Shown here: positions 43,090 to 56,032 of the stretch, piece after piece
Layout of the letters: the number at the start of each line of letters is the position of its first letter
Numbering within the stretch: the stretch's first letter is position 1
Source of the DNA: Phaeotremella fagi
Taxonomy: Eukaryota > Basidiomycota > Tremellomycetes > Tremellales > Phaeotremellaceae
Reading direction: 5' to 3'
Assembly (NCBI GenBank): GCA_001599715.1
Contig: BCHU01000008.1
Location: 496,001 to 560,000 of the forward strand
Length of the DNA stretch: 64,000 nt
Position numbers and translations under genes: made by a program
Notes under the pieces: generated by a model
Databases searched by the model: none
What the model was told of the DNA's origin: nothing
What the model saw: the letters and a program-made list of their open reading frames with translations, nothing else

Positions 43090-46000
43090 TTACAATTTCT
43101 CCTTTTCGCTATAACTATATTTCACCACAGGAACAATAGGTGCCCCCTGCCACGATTGATATTCCGGAACTGATTCACCTTTCATCAGCAATGATAAAGA
43201 CCCAAGTTCGGAAGAATGACCCATCGAGCTATTAGGTAAACAGATCGCATATGGTTTCATAACAGCTCGAGTGTCCATCTTGACCAAACCAACTTTCATG
43301 ATCCTATCTTCGAAAAGATGGGTTTGTGGACCAGCATGTTGATTTAGTACGCTTTCATCACCCATTTCTACCATGTCCCATTCGGTAAGGTCATGAGAGA
43401 GAAGGGTACATCTTTTACCTATTTTCGTTCCCAGTAATCGAAGAATCATGGCGAGATATGGTGTTCCGACTAATCTGGCAAGTAGAAGTGGCGCGAGTAG
43501 TGATTCGTAGGTTGAAGTGCAGAATTCTGAGAACCAGACTTCTCGACTCCAGAGTGGCCATTCTGCGATTTTGTATTTTCCAACAAGAATCCATTTGACA
43601 ATGATGACCAGGAAAAGTGAAGGTAGACTGAATAAAAAGAATTCGAACAGGGGCAACATGAGAAGAGTATTGACATATCCAATGTTCGTTCGGGAAACTT
43701 CGAATATTCTCAAACCAAAAGCAAGTCCATAAATGATCGCTAAGCGTGGAAGCCAAATTCGAATACCTTCAATAATAAGTCTCTGAGCTATCTGACTTGG
43801 TTTAGGTTTATACAGCAGATGATCAGCGTGTGCGTTAGCAGCTTGACGAACTGGCATTCGAACAGCTGGTGAACCGAAACAACTTTCTCCGGATTTCAAA
43901 GGTTTATCTGGACTTATCGATAGCACCCCAACTAAGGTGTTTGTCTCCAAATGGGTCCCTTGAAGTAAAAGTGAAGAATTACCAGCGAAAGCGCGTGACG
44001 CCAGAGAAGTTTTCTCTAGGATTAATTGGTTGGAGTGTATTTTTGAATCTCCGAGGACGACGTTATCAGCTACGAAGGCTTCGTCTCCTATTTCGATTAA
44101 TTCGAAATTTATACCTCTGGCGTTGGAGACTTCTGCTCCTCTTCCTACTTTCACACCGAGGGCTCGTAGGTAAGGTACGACGTAGAGAGTGGCGTAAACT
44201 GGATGAAGGACTGTGAGTGACAAGTCCATTAATCTGTCAACGATCCATTTGCGAAGGAAATAGAAGGATGTGGTGCTGTGAACACCAGGTTTGACTTTTC
44301 CGAGAATGATTCGACGGAGAACTACTAACTCGACGAAGACACAAATGATATAGCCTAGAGAAGAGGGTATAGCCAGAACGACGTCTTGCGCCCAAGGGTT
44401 GAGTCCGGTATCAGCGACCACGAAGACCATAAGACTAGGAATTTGTGGAAGGATATAGAGTAATGGCAGTATCAGAGAATTGGACAGGAATGCGCTGAAA
44501 GCGAACAACGTTCTTCGTTGCCAAGATGGACGTGTTGGTTTACCTTGGAAAGGATTTTCGGCTGGTGATAGGTAACGTGCAGGAGAACCGTGCCATCTTT
44601 GAGCTTGTGGTATCGTCACGCCATTAGGAACCATTGAGAGTGATTGTAATTCAGATCCTGTTTCCATTCTACAGCCACCATCAAGAACACAATGGGTACC
44701 TATCAGAACCTCAGATCCCAATACCACAGGTCGCAAGACTAGATATCCTCGTTCAACGCAGCTCGTGTTAATGATAACATCTTTCCCAATAACTACGTCG
44801 TCTGCGATTTCGATCAGATCCAACGCTGGACCGTTTGACATTGCTGAAAATTGACAGAACGACCCAATTTTCGCACCAAGCAAACGAAGGAGAGGTGGAT
44901 AAAGTGCGCTGTCCGAGAAACTCTTTTGGTCGATCAGATCAACAAATCTAGAAGCTAGCCACCATCTGTAATAGTATACCCCATACAGAGGATATTCACC
45001 AGCAACTGTTTTGCCGATTGAGATCCATTTACCGATGATACCTATCAAAGTCAAGATGGGCGGTATACCGACGAAAGTCAGATAAGTGAACAGGATGGCG
45101 TAGCCGACTCCCATTTCTCGATAGACCACATCGAAGACGAAGTAAGGGACCAATAAGGCTATAGAGTTGATGAAAGAGAAAAACAGTATCGCTGGGATTT
45201 GAGCGATTCCACAGGTAACGAAACGCCAGGATGGGATCGAACCGTATTCTTCTTCTTCTGTTGACGAGGTCTCCGATGATGAACTGAACTCCTCCTTCGG
45301 TATAGGATTATACAGAACCGGATAAGCTTCCGATAAAGCTTTAGCAGTTCGGTGTTCATAGATATCAGCCAAACCTGCACTCTCCAAACTTATCCCTGCT
45401 GCTTCTTTTCTCAATCTTGAAACTAGAATGGCAGCTGTTAAACTATGACCACCTAGATCAAGGAAGAAATCAGCGTTGGGAGTTAAAGTACCCTTTTTGG
45501 CGTGTTGGGGGAAAACCGTTGCTAGAACTTTCAGAAGAAGTTTCAGCGTTGGATTTGGGGGGGCTTGGGCTTCGAAACCTGAGAAAGGAGATGCGAAAAT
45601 TAGAGAACCCAATCGAGATCTAGGTTCTGGAGCATGAGAACCCCTTCGGGAAACAGGAGCGAAAGCGAGAGAATGCTTTCTTGAACCGACAAACGAATGA
45701 TTTCTCGAATCGACGGCTATTGAGTTCAATCGTGATCTGGTTCCAGCTTCAGCTGCTGCTTGTGCATGACGAAGATTCGATAATTGATGTAATCCTTTGA
45801 TATTGATTTTCCCACTTGGTAAACGAGGCATTTCCTTGGATTCAAGGAAATAGTATGCCTCAGGTCGCATGTAGACTGGTAGACTTTCTGCTAATTCTTG
45901 TAGCCAACCGATTATCTCCCTTTCACTTCCGTTATCATCGTCTTGGAGGACCACGAAGGCTTCTAATCTGGCATCTTCTTCACCGGCGTTAACGCATATT

Positions 46001-47458
46001 ACAGCTGCCACCTGAACTATGTGGTGAGCAGACAGAACGTTTTCGATTTCACCGAGTTCAATCCTGAAACCACGATGTTTGACTTGAGAATCTATTCTAC
46101 CTAAGAATCGGAGTCGTCTAAAAGCATCCAATTTCACTCTGTCGCCTGTATAATACATTCTTTCATCGGGTAGAAGTGGATGAGCCACGAACTTTTCAGC
46201 TGTAAGTTCCGGTCTTCCTATGTATCCGTTTCCGACGCACGGTCCTCCGATACATAATTGTCCTTCGATACCCTCTTCCAGATCCAATGGTACATTTGGG
46301 TCAACTGTTGATCCAGCTGGTAAATCGTCGATAATCGGAAGTATCAATGCATGGTATGAAGGTAGCGGTTTACCAATGGTGACAGGACGATGTGGTACCA
46401 AAATATCAAAGGTGGCAGTCACCGTTGTCTCTGTTGGACCGTAAGTGTTAACAATCGTAAGTGTAGGTTTCCAAAGACGTTGAACCAAAGCAGGTGGACA
46501 AGCTTCTCCACCAAGATTCAATATCCTCACTTTTTCAGGTAGTCCTTCATCCGCATTCAAAGAAGTCATGATGTTGATCAAAGTCGGGACGGCGTTCACG
46601 ACTGTGACTCCATTTTTATCCCAGATACCCCCAGTTCCACCTAGACTAGCGACATCCTGACATTGATTTCTGGATCCTACGATCAATTGCGCTCCTCCCG
46701 CTATACTAATCCATCTTTTCACGTTAGCTCAGACCGTTGTGATGGACTCACACTTCCTCAATGAACATATCGAAAGCCGGCGAAAACCCTTGCCACACAA
46801 TATCATCTTCTTTCGTCCCCAATATCGTTCGCTCACTCAGAGCGAAAGTCAAAGCTGCACTGTGAGGGATAGCAATTCCTTTCGGTGTACCCGTAGAGCC
46901 TGATGTATATATGATATATGCTGTATCGTTAGGTGATGGGCCGGGGAAACTGGCATTCTCCTGCGGTATATCCATCTCAGAAAAGGTGACAACCCTGGTG
47001 TCCGTCCCAGAAACAGCTTCTATCGCACGTTCACGATGCGATTCATCGCAGAATAAAACCTTCGCCCCACTGTCCTCTAAACAGACCTTGACTCGACTGG
47101 CTGGGACATCAGGATCGAATGGTAGCCAAGCAGCACCTGCAGCGGTGGTACCAAAGATAGCTAGATGCAATTCTATCGACCGCTCAAACCATATCCCAAC
47201 AACCGGAGTGGATGTACCTTGGATATACCTCTGTAATGAATTAGCGAGTCGACGAGAAATTTCCAATGAATCTCCATATGTTACTGTTCTGGTTTTTCTA
47301 GTTGAATCGTCGGTGAAAGTCAGGAATGGAGATGTTGATCGCTGTGATGCCTGATGAGCGAACAGTTCTGCAAGTGTCGAAACACCCTCTGGCGGTTGAG
47401 GAGCATCTTCCGGTGGATCAGCCGTCAAGATTTTTGTATGATATTTGGGATCGATCAT
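43090..47458 (-). CDS. NRPS-like adenylation-thiolation protein with membrane/hexapeptide terminal module
   Basis: Minus-strand exons 47458-46752 and 46714-43090 (37-nt intron); 1443 residues. An amino-acid adenylation domain fills about residues 25-545: YTSGSTGTPKG (A3), FDMFIEEVW (A4, Asp230), NTYGPTETTV (A5), YTGDR (A7, near 425), RGFRIELGEIE (A8), PSGKI (A10). A carrier domain follows, with the phosphopantetheine site LGGHSL (Ser660). There is no condensation or thioesterase domain. The remaining 700 residues alternate hydrophobic multi-helix segments with left-handed-helix-like repeats, each ending like WHGSPAR, GSPAVR or WQGAP. This matches the terminal domain of the bacterial epsilon-poly-lysine synthetase class, also found in some fungi. 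A membrane enzyme making an amino-acid homopolymer is inferred; the substrate cannot be read with confidence. Confidence 0.88.
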
Positions 47459-49773
47459 TGAACTTTGGAATTTGAGTAACGTTCTCTACCATAACCCCCC
47501 GCTCTATATATATCCATTTTTACAACCACCATCTCCACTTTCCAGGGAAATACGAGAGGAAAATGAATCCAATGGCGTGCAAAAGTCGAAGATTGACGAG
47601 ACACGTTGTAATTGCCCCACAAATTGTGCAATAGTAAGCCTCGATCCCGGAGACTGTCCTAGAAAGCCGATCCGAATTTTTCGTTGAGGGCCAAGCATTG
47701 AGATCTGTAGTTAAAAAAAGAATCCGATGGAGAAGATCAGGTACGACCTTTTTGTCCTGGATCTCTATCACTTCAGGTAAAGCTTTGTTTCGAGCCTGGA
47801 TTAGTCATTTTCTGGATTCCAATAGCCGTTTGGTTTAAGGTATGTTTGACTGCGCAGTGAAAACGTTTTCAAATTATTTTTGGACCAACGAAAGTCGGAT
47901 CAAATGATATTCTGTCAATTTCATGAATTAAGTTGCGAGATGGCATATTTATCCTGAGATTACAGCTAGAGTTAATATGCAAGATTAAAACTCACAGCGG
48001 GAAATACAACATCTGGCGTTTCTTTCTTCGCGACACCCATGAGATGCTTTGAAAACGTTTACTAGATATCCACCAAGACTTAGGTACAAATTTGCCAAAG
48101 GTTAGGGCGACTTCCTAACAGCACATTTCCCTGATTGCTACAGTAGCTCGGGCTTTAGTCAAAGAGTCAGCTGATCTCTGGTAGCTCTAGCCTTTCAGAA
48201 CCTGGACTTAACTCTGGAGAATCCGCTTAAGAACTGGTGCCAGCTGAGCAATGACTCTTGAAAGCAGCGTATATGGATAACTTGGTGGGAATACATTCCT
48301 GTTCCTTGCAATGTAATACGGAGAGAATATGCAACACCTCGTTTTGGAGTAAAAAAGAGAATTGCACAATATCTATGCAGGCAATAGAGAACAAAAAATA
48401 GTATCAATGCAAAAACAGTAACTTCTACGTCATGAGTAGTTATGGTGAAATAAGGTGTTAGAGGTAGCCAATTCAATCGAGGCGTCTACTGACATAATAT
48501 CATGAATAGCACTAAACTAAGAACGTGCCAGTGCTTACAGAATTTTCATCTTCAGACTTACGTTCAAAGATTTAAAGGACTTTGCATCATTGCAGTGGAT
48601 GACGATGGGAGAATGTTACTTATTAAATGTATGTTACCGTGAAGTTCCCAAAATCTACGTAGGATCGGTACCATACTGTATATAGCTAAATCCCCATTTA
48701 ACGGACCGTTTCGTCATAAATTATTGGTATTGGTATTTCTGTATCCTCAGTGATAGAGAGTTTGATCTTCAAACGGCCTTCACTCTTGTTGACTGGCCCA
48801 GCGAAAGCTGACGGAGTGAAAAGAATGGCAATTAGAGGTTTGAACAGGTCTGTTTGTCTTAGATTCTGGGTGATATTTTGTTTTTGGGTACGGAAAACTC
48901 GAAGCTTGAATGGCAGCTTTCATACGACATCGATCACTGTAATCGATGCATTGAATTATATTGCACCTTGAGGGGTAGATGTAGGAGGGAAAGGATCATG
49001 TATGAGGGGCGGATGGCAAGGGAGAAAAGGTCGATGAGAGCGATTTTCGAGCCCATCAAGGGAAAAGGTTATCTAGCAATAACCATATTATAGGACTATG
49101 AATTCAGAATAACACCTCTTGTGTTCTCTTGGTTGGATACTGATTGTCCCAAACGTACCCTATGGTTTGTACAAGCCAGCTGGAGTTTAGACAAGGGATT
49201 GCTGGGAGTGGCATCGTCCGCTCTACTGGTTTACATGACCAGATACTTACTTTGTAGAAGTGATGTCGTTGGACATAGAATCCCACGGAGAAAGTTGTCT
49301 GCCTAAGACCTCAGGATGATAGCTCTATATGTGATCTGCTTGCTGGAATCAAATATACTTTAACAATCCGGACCTCAACCACTAATCCACCGGAATAACC
49401 AGTTACTTACTCGTACGTAGGCTGACGCGCCGATCGCAGGCAGCGAAGGATGACACACTAATGAAATTGAGTTCACTTTATTCACTTTATTGCTCTTATT
49501 GATTGTCATTATTACTCTCATTCACGTCAATACAGTAGTGCATAATCGTACTATATCTTACTATACCTACCCACCTTCTAGCTTTCCCACTCCTTTGTAT
49601 GTTTCTTCTAACTTGATCCATGAAGAAAGGAGGAACTACTTCGAAACACAAGTCAACCTTAACAATAGTAAACTTAAATTCAACGCACTGCTCAATATCA
49701 AACGACACCGTGAATACGACCACACTATTCAAAACCCAACCGAAACACCTTCCCCCTTCAATCTCAATCTAAA
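47459..49773. other. Long intergenic region, divergent
   Basis: About 2.3 kb, the longest gene-free stretch, between the outward-pointing NRPS-like and CLC genes. Short frames at 48195-48476 and 48750-49093 show no family, paralogue or splice support. No tRNA-like A/B boxes were found by eye. The last 300 bp are an A/C-rich leader for the CLC gene. Confidence 0.5.
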
Positions 49774-52700
49774 ATGAGTGAACAAAGGAATGCTAACGTC
49801 CTCTCAACTTCTTTTGGTCTGAATGGTACAGCCCCTCGATTACCTCAACCATCTTCAACTTCGTCTCTAAGACATTCTTCAACAAGTAATCGTCGACACG
49901 CAGGACGTAGATCATCTACCGACATTGATCCATCTGAAATATCACATCCACCTTCACCACTCACATATTTCCCACCGCCTTCATCTTTCTCACATAACCC
50001 ACCTGGACAATCCAGTTCGAATCAATTTTTCAGTACTTCTTTGATCTCAACGTCACCTTCACAAAGTATGACGTCTCAACAAAGACGACTATCTACTTCT
50101 TCAGCTGATGAGGATCGACAAGGTGATAGGACGCCTACGATGCCTTCAACTGAGTTCTCGAGATATACTGGATCATCAGATAGTAGTCCAAGAATGACCA
50201 CGGGTAGTGTTGGAACCACATCTAGGAAAGAAAGCAAATCACGTAGACAACCTCCACCACCTATCACAGCTCATCGAAACATGTCAACTTCAATGGGGTA
50301 TGGTGCAACATCTGCATCTGGTTTGCAAGGGCTTGGGCTGGGTAATACAGCTGACATTCTTTCTTCACCTAGACGTGTCACTTCAACTTCCATCGCTGTT
50401 CGTTCGATTTCACCTTCCAGAGCTAGTTTGATGAGTGGTCACGGAGCATACTACAATTCTCAGCCTAGTTCAGCAGCTTCAAGGAATTTCAATTTCAACA
50501 CTGAAGGACGGGGGAATGAACGTCCGACTTGGGGAACTGGACATCATCAGATGCCAGACCCGTCGTTACCTCGTCACAGACGTAATCACTCTTCGTTATC
50601 TACAGCTCAATTACTATCTCCAACCCCAGCAACGCCCAGCGGCTCAATCATGAGACGTTTGAAACACACCGCAAGCGTGGTGGGATTAGGAGTTGGCAGA
50701 ACTGGAGATTACGATACACTGAATGATACGGTGACGTTTGATAGTGGTTCAATTAACAGTGATCGTGAAGCTCAAGATGAAGCTGATGAAGAAGGAATGA
50801 GAACGAACGGGATGAGAGTTTGGTATAGTTCTTACGTGACAATTGATTGGATTCATGATGCTGTAGGTTTATCTCAAAAAGCCTGTACTTACTTTGCAGA
50901 TCAAAGACTCGTCACGAGTTCGTCGATTGCGATACTACGCCAAACGATCATATCGCGGAGCGTTGATCAACGCATGGGACAGATTCCAAGGTTGGGTTGT
51001 GGTGACCTTAATAGGTGAGTGATGAAAATCAAGTCTAACGCTGACCCACAGGTATCTTTACTGCGCTCATCGCTTTTCTGATCATTCGTACCGAAATGGC
51101 ACTCTTCGATCTTAAAGAAGGTTTCTGCGCTTCATCATGGGGAACAGCCAAACGATTCTGTTGTGCACCACGACGACCGAAAACTGGAGGGGGACTTGAA
51201 GAAATTTGTGGAGATTGGGTGGAATGGGGGGAATTTTTCAATCCTCGAGATACGGAGAAATGGGCTTGGGCATTTGGGAAAGCTGAATTCGTCGTTTACA
51301 CCATAGTAGCTCTCTCATTAGCTACTTTGGCTTCTTTGCTCACTATTCATCTTTCATCTTCGGCTCATCATTCAACATCGAAAGATTCAAAATTACTCAC
51401 TTCACCAGTTTCTGATATCTCTTTGAGACCTAAAGGTGATCGACAACCTTTATTGGAAGGGAATGGGACTAGTACGACGTTCAGTAAAGCTAGAGAACTC
51501 GTTGAACCACCTAGAAAGGTCATGTATTTCGCTGCTGGAAGTGGTATACCTGAAATCAAAACTATACTCTCCGGTTTCGTTATTCATGGAGTAAGTCTGA
51601 ATTCTTGTACTTGACACTGACGAAATAGTATTTGGGCGGTTGGACGCTTTTGACGAAAAGTGTGGGATTAGCTTTATCCGTGGCATCAGGTTTATCTTTG
51701 GGGAAGGAAGGACCTTTCGTTCATATTGCAAGTTGCGTTGGAAATATCATTTCTCGAGGTTTTATCAAATACGAAACAAATGAGGGTAGGTTCTCTGAGG
51801 CGTCAGAGACTGACAGTTTAGCCAAAAGACGAGAGATCTTGTCTGCCGCTTGCGCAGCAGGAGTTGCAGTGAGTGGTCATTTATGATATTTAGCTGAACC
51901 CCAGGTTTCGTTTGGTGCCCCGATTGGTGGTGTCCTGTTCAGCTTAGAGGAGGTCAGCTATTTCTTTCCACCCAAGGTCATGTGGCGAAGGTAAGTAAAG
52001 TCTCAAGTTCTTGTTTGAAACGAAGATTGACAATTCGGCAGCTTTTGGTGTGCGGCCGTAGCAGCCATCGTATTGAAAGTTACGAATCCGTATGGTAATG
52101 GTAGTATCGTGCTGGTAAGTAAACAATTGCTCCGATCAGACTGTCCGCTGACATAACATAGTTTGCCGTCTCCTACACTAAAAACTATCATTACTGGGAG
52201 TACGCCATCTTCGTAATACTTGGTATATTTGGTGTACGTTAAATATCCTTATAGGTGACGTCTCGCTGATACCGTATAGGGACTTTATGGTGCTGTGTTC
52301 TCCCGGTTGAACATCTTATGGAGTAAACATGTTAGAAACGGGACGTGGCTCAGATCGCATCCTGTCGTTGAAGTCATTCTGGTATGTCTCATATGATATC
52401 GGAATCCTGACACCTCCAGGTCACTTTGATAACGACAATCGTATCTTTCATGAATCCTTATACTCGAATGGGAGGGACAGAATTAGTAGCAAACGTAAGT
52501 GGGCAATCATCGATAGTACTGACATGTAGCTCTTTGTGGAATGTAAATCCGACATGACGAATACACTTTGCGTAGAGAAACCACATCAGATCGCCAATGT
52601 TATTTACATGATCAGTATGGCTTTACTAATCAAAGGTGGATTGACTATCATCACCTTCGGTATCAAAGTTCCAGGTAGGTCTGATCCTAAAGAGATGGAC

Positions 52701-53856
52701 AACTCCTGACACCACTCTAGCTGGAATCTTCATTCCTTCATTAGCCGTTGGTGCATGTTTCGGCCGCATCATAGGTTTAGCTATGGAATATGTCGAATTC
52801 AAATTTCCTGAAATGATGATATGGGATGTATGTCGGGATACAGACTGTGTTCTTCCTGGTTTATACGCAATGGTAAGTTGACACAACCATTTGTAGCTAA
52901 TTAGTAGGTCGGCGCTGCATCCACACTTGCCGGTGTTACACGTACAACCGTCAGTCTCGCTGTCATCATGTTCGAACTTACTGGTACACTCACATACGTT
53001 GTACCTGTGATGATTGGTGTACTAGTTGCGAAAACTATTGCGGACGGTCTAGAGAAAAGTGGAATCTATGAATTGGTGATCAATCTGAATCAACTACCAT
53101 ATTTGAATTCGAAACATCAATATTTATGGGGAGGCAGACGGGTATCCGAGGTTGTAAGTGAAAACTGATAACTAGATACAAAAGCTGACAGAAAGGTTAG
53201 GCTCAAATCGATGTTCCTTTTATCAGAGCAGATAAAACTCATACGGTACGAGAACTTACTGGTAAACTACTCGAACTAGTCAGATTAGGACTGGCAGATA
53301 CAGGTTTCCCATGCCTTCAAAAGGAGATTGTATTAGATAAGGACGGTAATCAATATAATTGTATGAGAATCGTTGGATTCTTAGCTATCAACGAATTGGA
53401 ACATGCTTTGTGTAGGTGACCTCTAGCTGTAGACGTGTTGGAAAACTAACGACGAATTAGCAACACTATCTGATGAACCTGACGCACCACTCAATCTCAT
53501 GCCTGACGACACCCCAGGTCAAAAAAGCTTTAACAGTCGAAACAGTGCTTTCTCAATATTGAGTTTCGCCGATTCGTTCGCTGATCCCAGAGAGAATCCC
53601 TACGATCTAACAAGGTATATGGATAGAGTGAGTCAAAGTCCATTGACCGAAAGAGATTAAACTGAAAGTATAACCTTTTTAGGCACCAATAACAATTCAA
53701 ATCAATTCATCGTTGGAGATAGTTCATCAACTGTTCACTAAACTCGGAGCCAGACAGATATTGGTTGTCGATTCTAGAGGTGTTTTCAAGGGTGTCGTTT
53801 ATAAGAAAGCTTGGTTGAGATTTTTAGATGGTTTGGAAAATGAGGATGATGATTGA
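49774..53856 (+). CDS. CLC chloride/proton exchanger with CBS domains
   Basis: Fifteen exons: 49774-50862, 50900-51014, 51052-51590, 51629-51868, 51905-51990, 52042-52114, 52162-52233, 52280-52381, 52420-52494, 52530-52674, 52721-52872, 52908-53153, 53201-53411, 53461-53627, 53683-53856; 1161 residues. After about 350 disordered Ser/Pro-rich residues comes the CLC core: GSGIPEIK (564-571), GKEGPFVH with gating Glu608, [20 protein letters not shown] with the proton-pathway Glu, [11 protein letters not shown], and [19 protein letters not shown]. The C-terminus carries paired CBS-type segments ([35 protein letters not shown]). The SLEEVSYFF signature fits the intracellular exchanger branch (CLC-3/4/5, yeast Gef1), acting in endosome or vacuole ion balance. 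Most introns are 35-55 nt. Confidence 0.94.
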
Positions 53857-54425
53857 ATCTGAACCATGGACTTTATTATTGTACTTTTCTCGCTTATTGG
53901 TTTTGAAAACACGAAGTTCGTACGATCTTAATGACAATCTAAGGATATTGTACTCTATGTATGTGAATTCTAATCAATCCTATACATAATGTCATCAAGT
54001 CTAGCGGTACCGCTACATATTTAGTACTGGGCATGTTTGCCCTTGAATCGTTTATCGAGACTGAATTACTTACTTTTCTTTCTCGCTTAAGTGAATCTTG
54101 AAATTTGAATGATCTTCATTGATTCAGCCTTTCCAGCTTTCATTATGAATACGGTGTATTTGATCGAAAGTGGCTGCAAGAGAACTGTACTCCTTATTGT
54201 CCAAAGCGAACCAATTGACAAGACTGCAGTATTACAAACCATAAACTAAACTCCTATCAGAATAGGAATACGTACTCTACAAGAACACTGTACAAACTCC
54301 ATCTCACAAACTACATAAGCTACAACACAAGTACATTATGGAACCAAACCTGAGTTCTCATTTTCATCTATTGTAGGAAAAGAAAACTAAATTTCAAAAA
54401 ACTAATAATCCCCTTCCCACGGAGC
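53857..54425. other. Convergent intergenic region
   Basis: 3' flanks of the CLC gene (plus) and of the orphan gene (minus). Nothing recognised. Confidence 0.6.
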
Positions 54426-55244
54426 TTAAACCCGATGGAAACAAGAAGACTTGATAGAGCCAGAAGCGTTCTCCAAAATCTTTTTCTGCTCCCTATATGC
54501 ATTCTTATAGGCATCAGCAGCCTTTTCCCTAATCTCGCTTGCTTCATCGAATTTCTTCGCCGCTTGATCTCTCAATTCATAACACGAAACTCTGTTGTCC
54601 TCCGCCAAACATCCGGAATTGTTTCTACCAGAACTATCTTCGTCCGTAGAAGTGGTAGACCAGCCCCCAGCCTTTATAGCTCTTTGTTGAAGACTGTAGC
54701 CCTCCGACAGTAGCTTAGAGTTTGTATCTAGTATCCTGTCACGCTCTTTTATAGCTTTTTGAAACGCTTCAGAAATCCTTGAATGAACATCTTTTGTATC
54801 GAAGTCATATATGACGTGACTGTCACCGCTACTCCAACTACTTCTACTATTATCATCACCAGCATCATGATTGTTGTCGTCGTTGTAAGAAACCTCCAAA
54901 GTTGGGCCACCCATTGCACTCAGAATTTTTCTTTTCTTGTCTAGAAGGAAAGGACGTTCTGATGTTGTACCTTTAAATAGACTTTGATTTGTAATACTAA
55001 TTGACGTCAACTTGACAATTTGTTGATATGGTGCAAGTTGGGTAGAGGCGCTGTCTAATTTGAAGTGAATTGTTCCAGATCCTTCATCTGTACCTAGACC
55101 TGTGCGAGTATCGCTACTGGTGTGGTTGGGGGAGTTGGTTAGGGTAGTGGAGTTATCAGGGCTGGTGAAGGTAGTGGAGTCTTCGGAGCGGGTGGAGATA
55201 TTGGTGAAGCTAGTAGAATCAGCCGAGGTATTGGGGTTTGCCAT
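54426..55244 (-). CDS. Orphan Ser/Thr-rich protein with C-terminal coiled coil
   Basis: Single minus-strand exon from the ATG at 55244, 272 residues. The first 50 residues are Ser/Thr/Asn-rich with a repeat-like pattern (TSFTNISTRSEDSTTF and TSPDNSTTLTNSPN). An acidic Asp/Asn stretch lies in the middle. The last 110 residues are helical with heptad-like spacing (RISEAFQKAIKERDRILDTN; AAKKFDEASEIREKAADAYK), so a coiled coil is likely. No signal peptide, membrane helix or known domain. Codon use looks like genuine coding sequence. Confidence 0.65.
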   Translation of the reverse strand: MANPNTSADSTSFTNISTRSEDSTTFTSPDNSTTLTNSPNHTSSDTRTGLGTDEGSGTIHFKLDSASTQLAPYQQIVKLTSISITNQSLFKGTTSERPFLLDKKRKILSAMGGPTLEVSYNDDNNHDAGDDNSRSSWSSGDSHVIYDFDTKDVHSRISEAFQKAIKERDRILDTNSKLLSEGYSLQQRAIKAGGWSTTSTDEDSSGRNNSGCLAEDNRVSCYELRDQAAKKFDEASEIREKAADAYKNAYREQKKILENASGSIKSSCFHRV

Positions 55245-56032
55245 GTCTGATTTGGTGGGGTTTTAAATTCGATGGTTGTTGTCTAGCGTTGTTTCCTTCT
55301 TTACTGAGAGTTGCAAATGAAAATGGTCAGAAGACCATATGAGGTTTTGAAGCTTTATATATGTCAGGTGGAGCTATGTGTTTGATTTGAACAAAAGACG
55401 TCCAGAAGACAAAAGAGTCATTCGCGAAAGGTAATATCCGTTGAGGGTCAGGAGGTTGTGAGACGCAGGAAATCCTAAAAAAGAAATCCAAAATCCAAAA
55501 CAAACATTCAAGAAAGGATTAACTGTAACAGTCAGTGAGGGTCAGGAGGAGTTTTTTTCGTTTTGCTGTCTGACAATGAGTGTATTGTCGATGAGAAGCA
55601 GTAATATGGGTTTGACTGAACAAAAAGAAAGGCTTAACATCCATGGTAGGACAGTCCATTTCGTTTTTTGACGAGTGGAGTACAGTTGGTGAAACGCAGT
55701 TCCGCCACTTCACAAGGATTTGCTTTCGTTCCGTCAGTACTTGCGTTTTACTACTTCACAGTACCAAAGTAACTTGTACAGGTAACAGTATTTCCTTTCA
55801 CACAATGAATACATTCAACACACAATTTATATGGAAAAAAAAATCATATTGATCTACAACGTATACATGATAGATGAATTTTTTTTAGTTTCAAAACCCG
55901 ACCCGGAAAATAATCTTAGTTTCATTCCTTTTTTTTTGGTTGTTTTTATGATTTTACCATCCCGCGCCTGTTTTACAAAGAATAACTTGAAAATAAAAAT
56001 GATTCTGAATGAACAAGAAAAGTTTGAGAAAT
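55245..56032. other. Intergenic region
   Basis: About 790 bp: promoter of the orphan gene and 3' flank of the NBR1-like gene. Contains GTCAGTGAGGGTCAGGAGG near 55532, echoing GAGGGTCAGGAGG near 55443. A/T-rich towards 56000. No exon supported. Confidence 0.55.
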
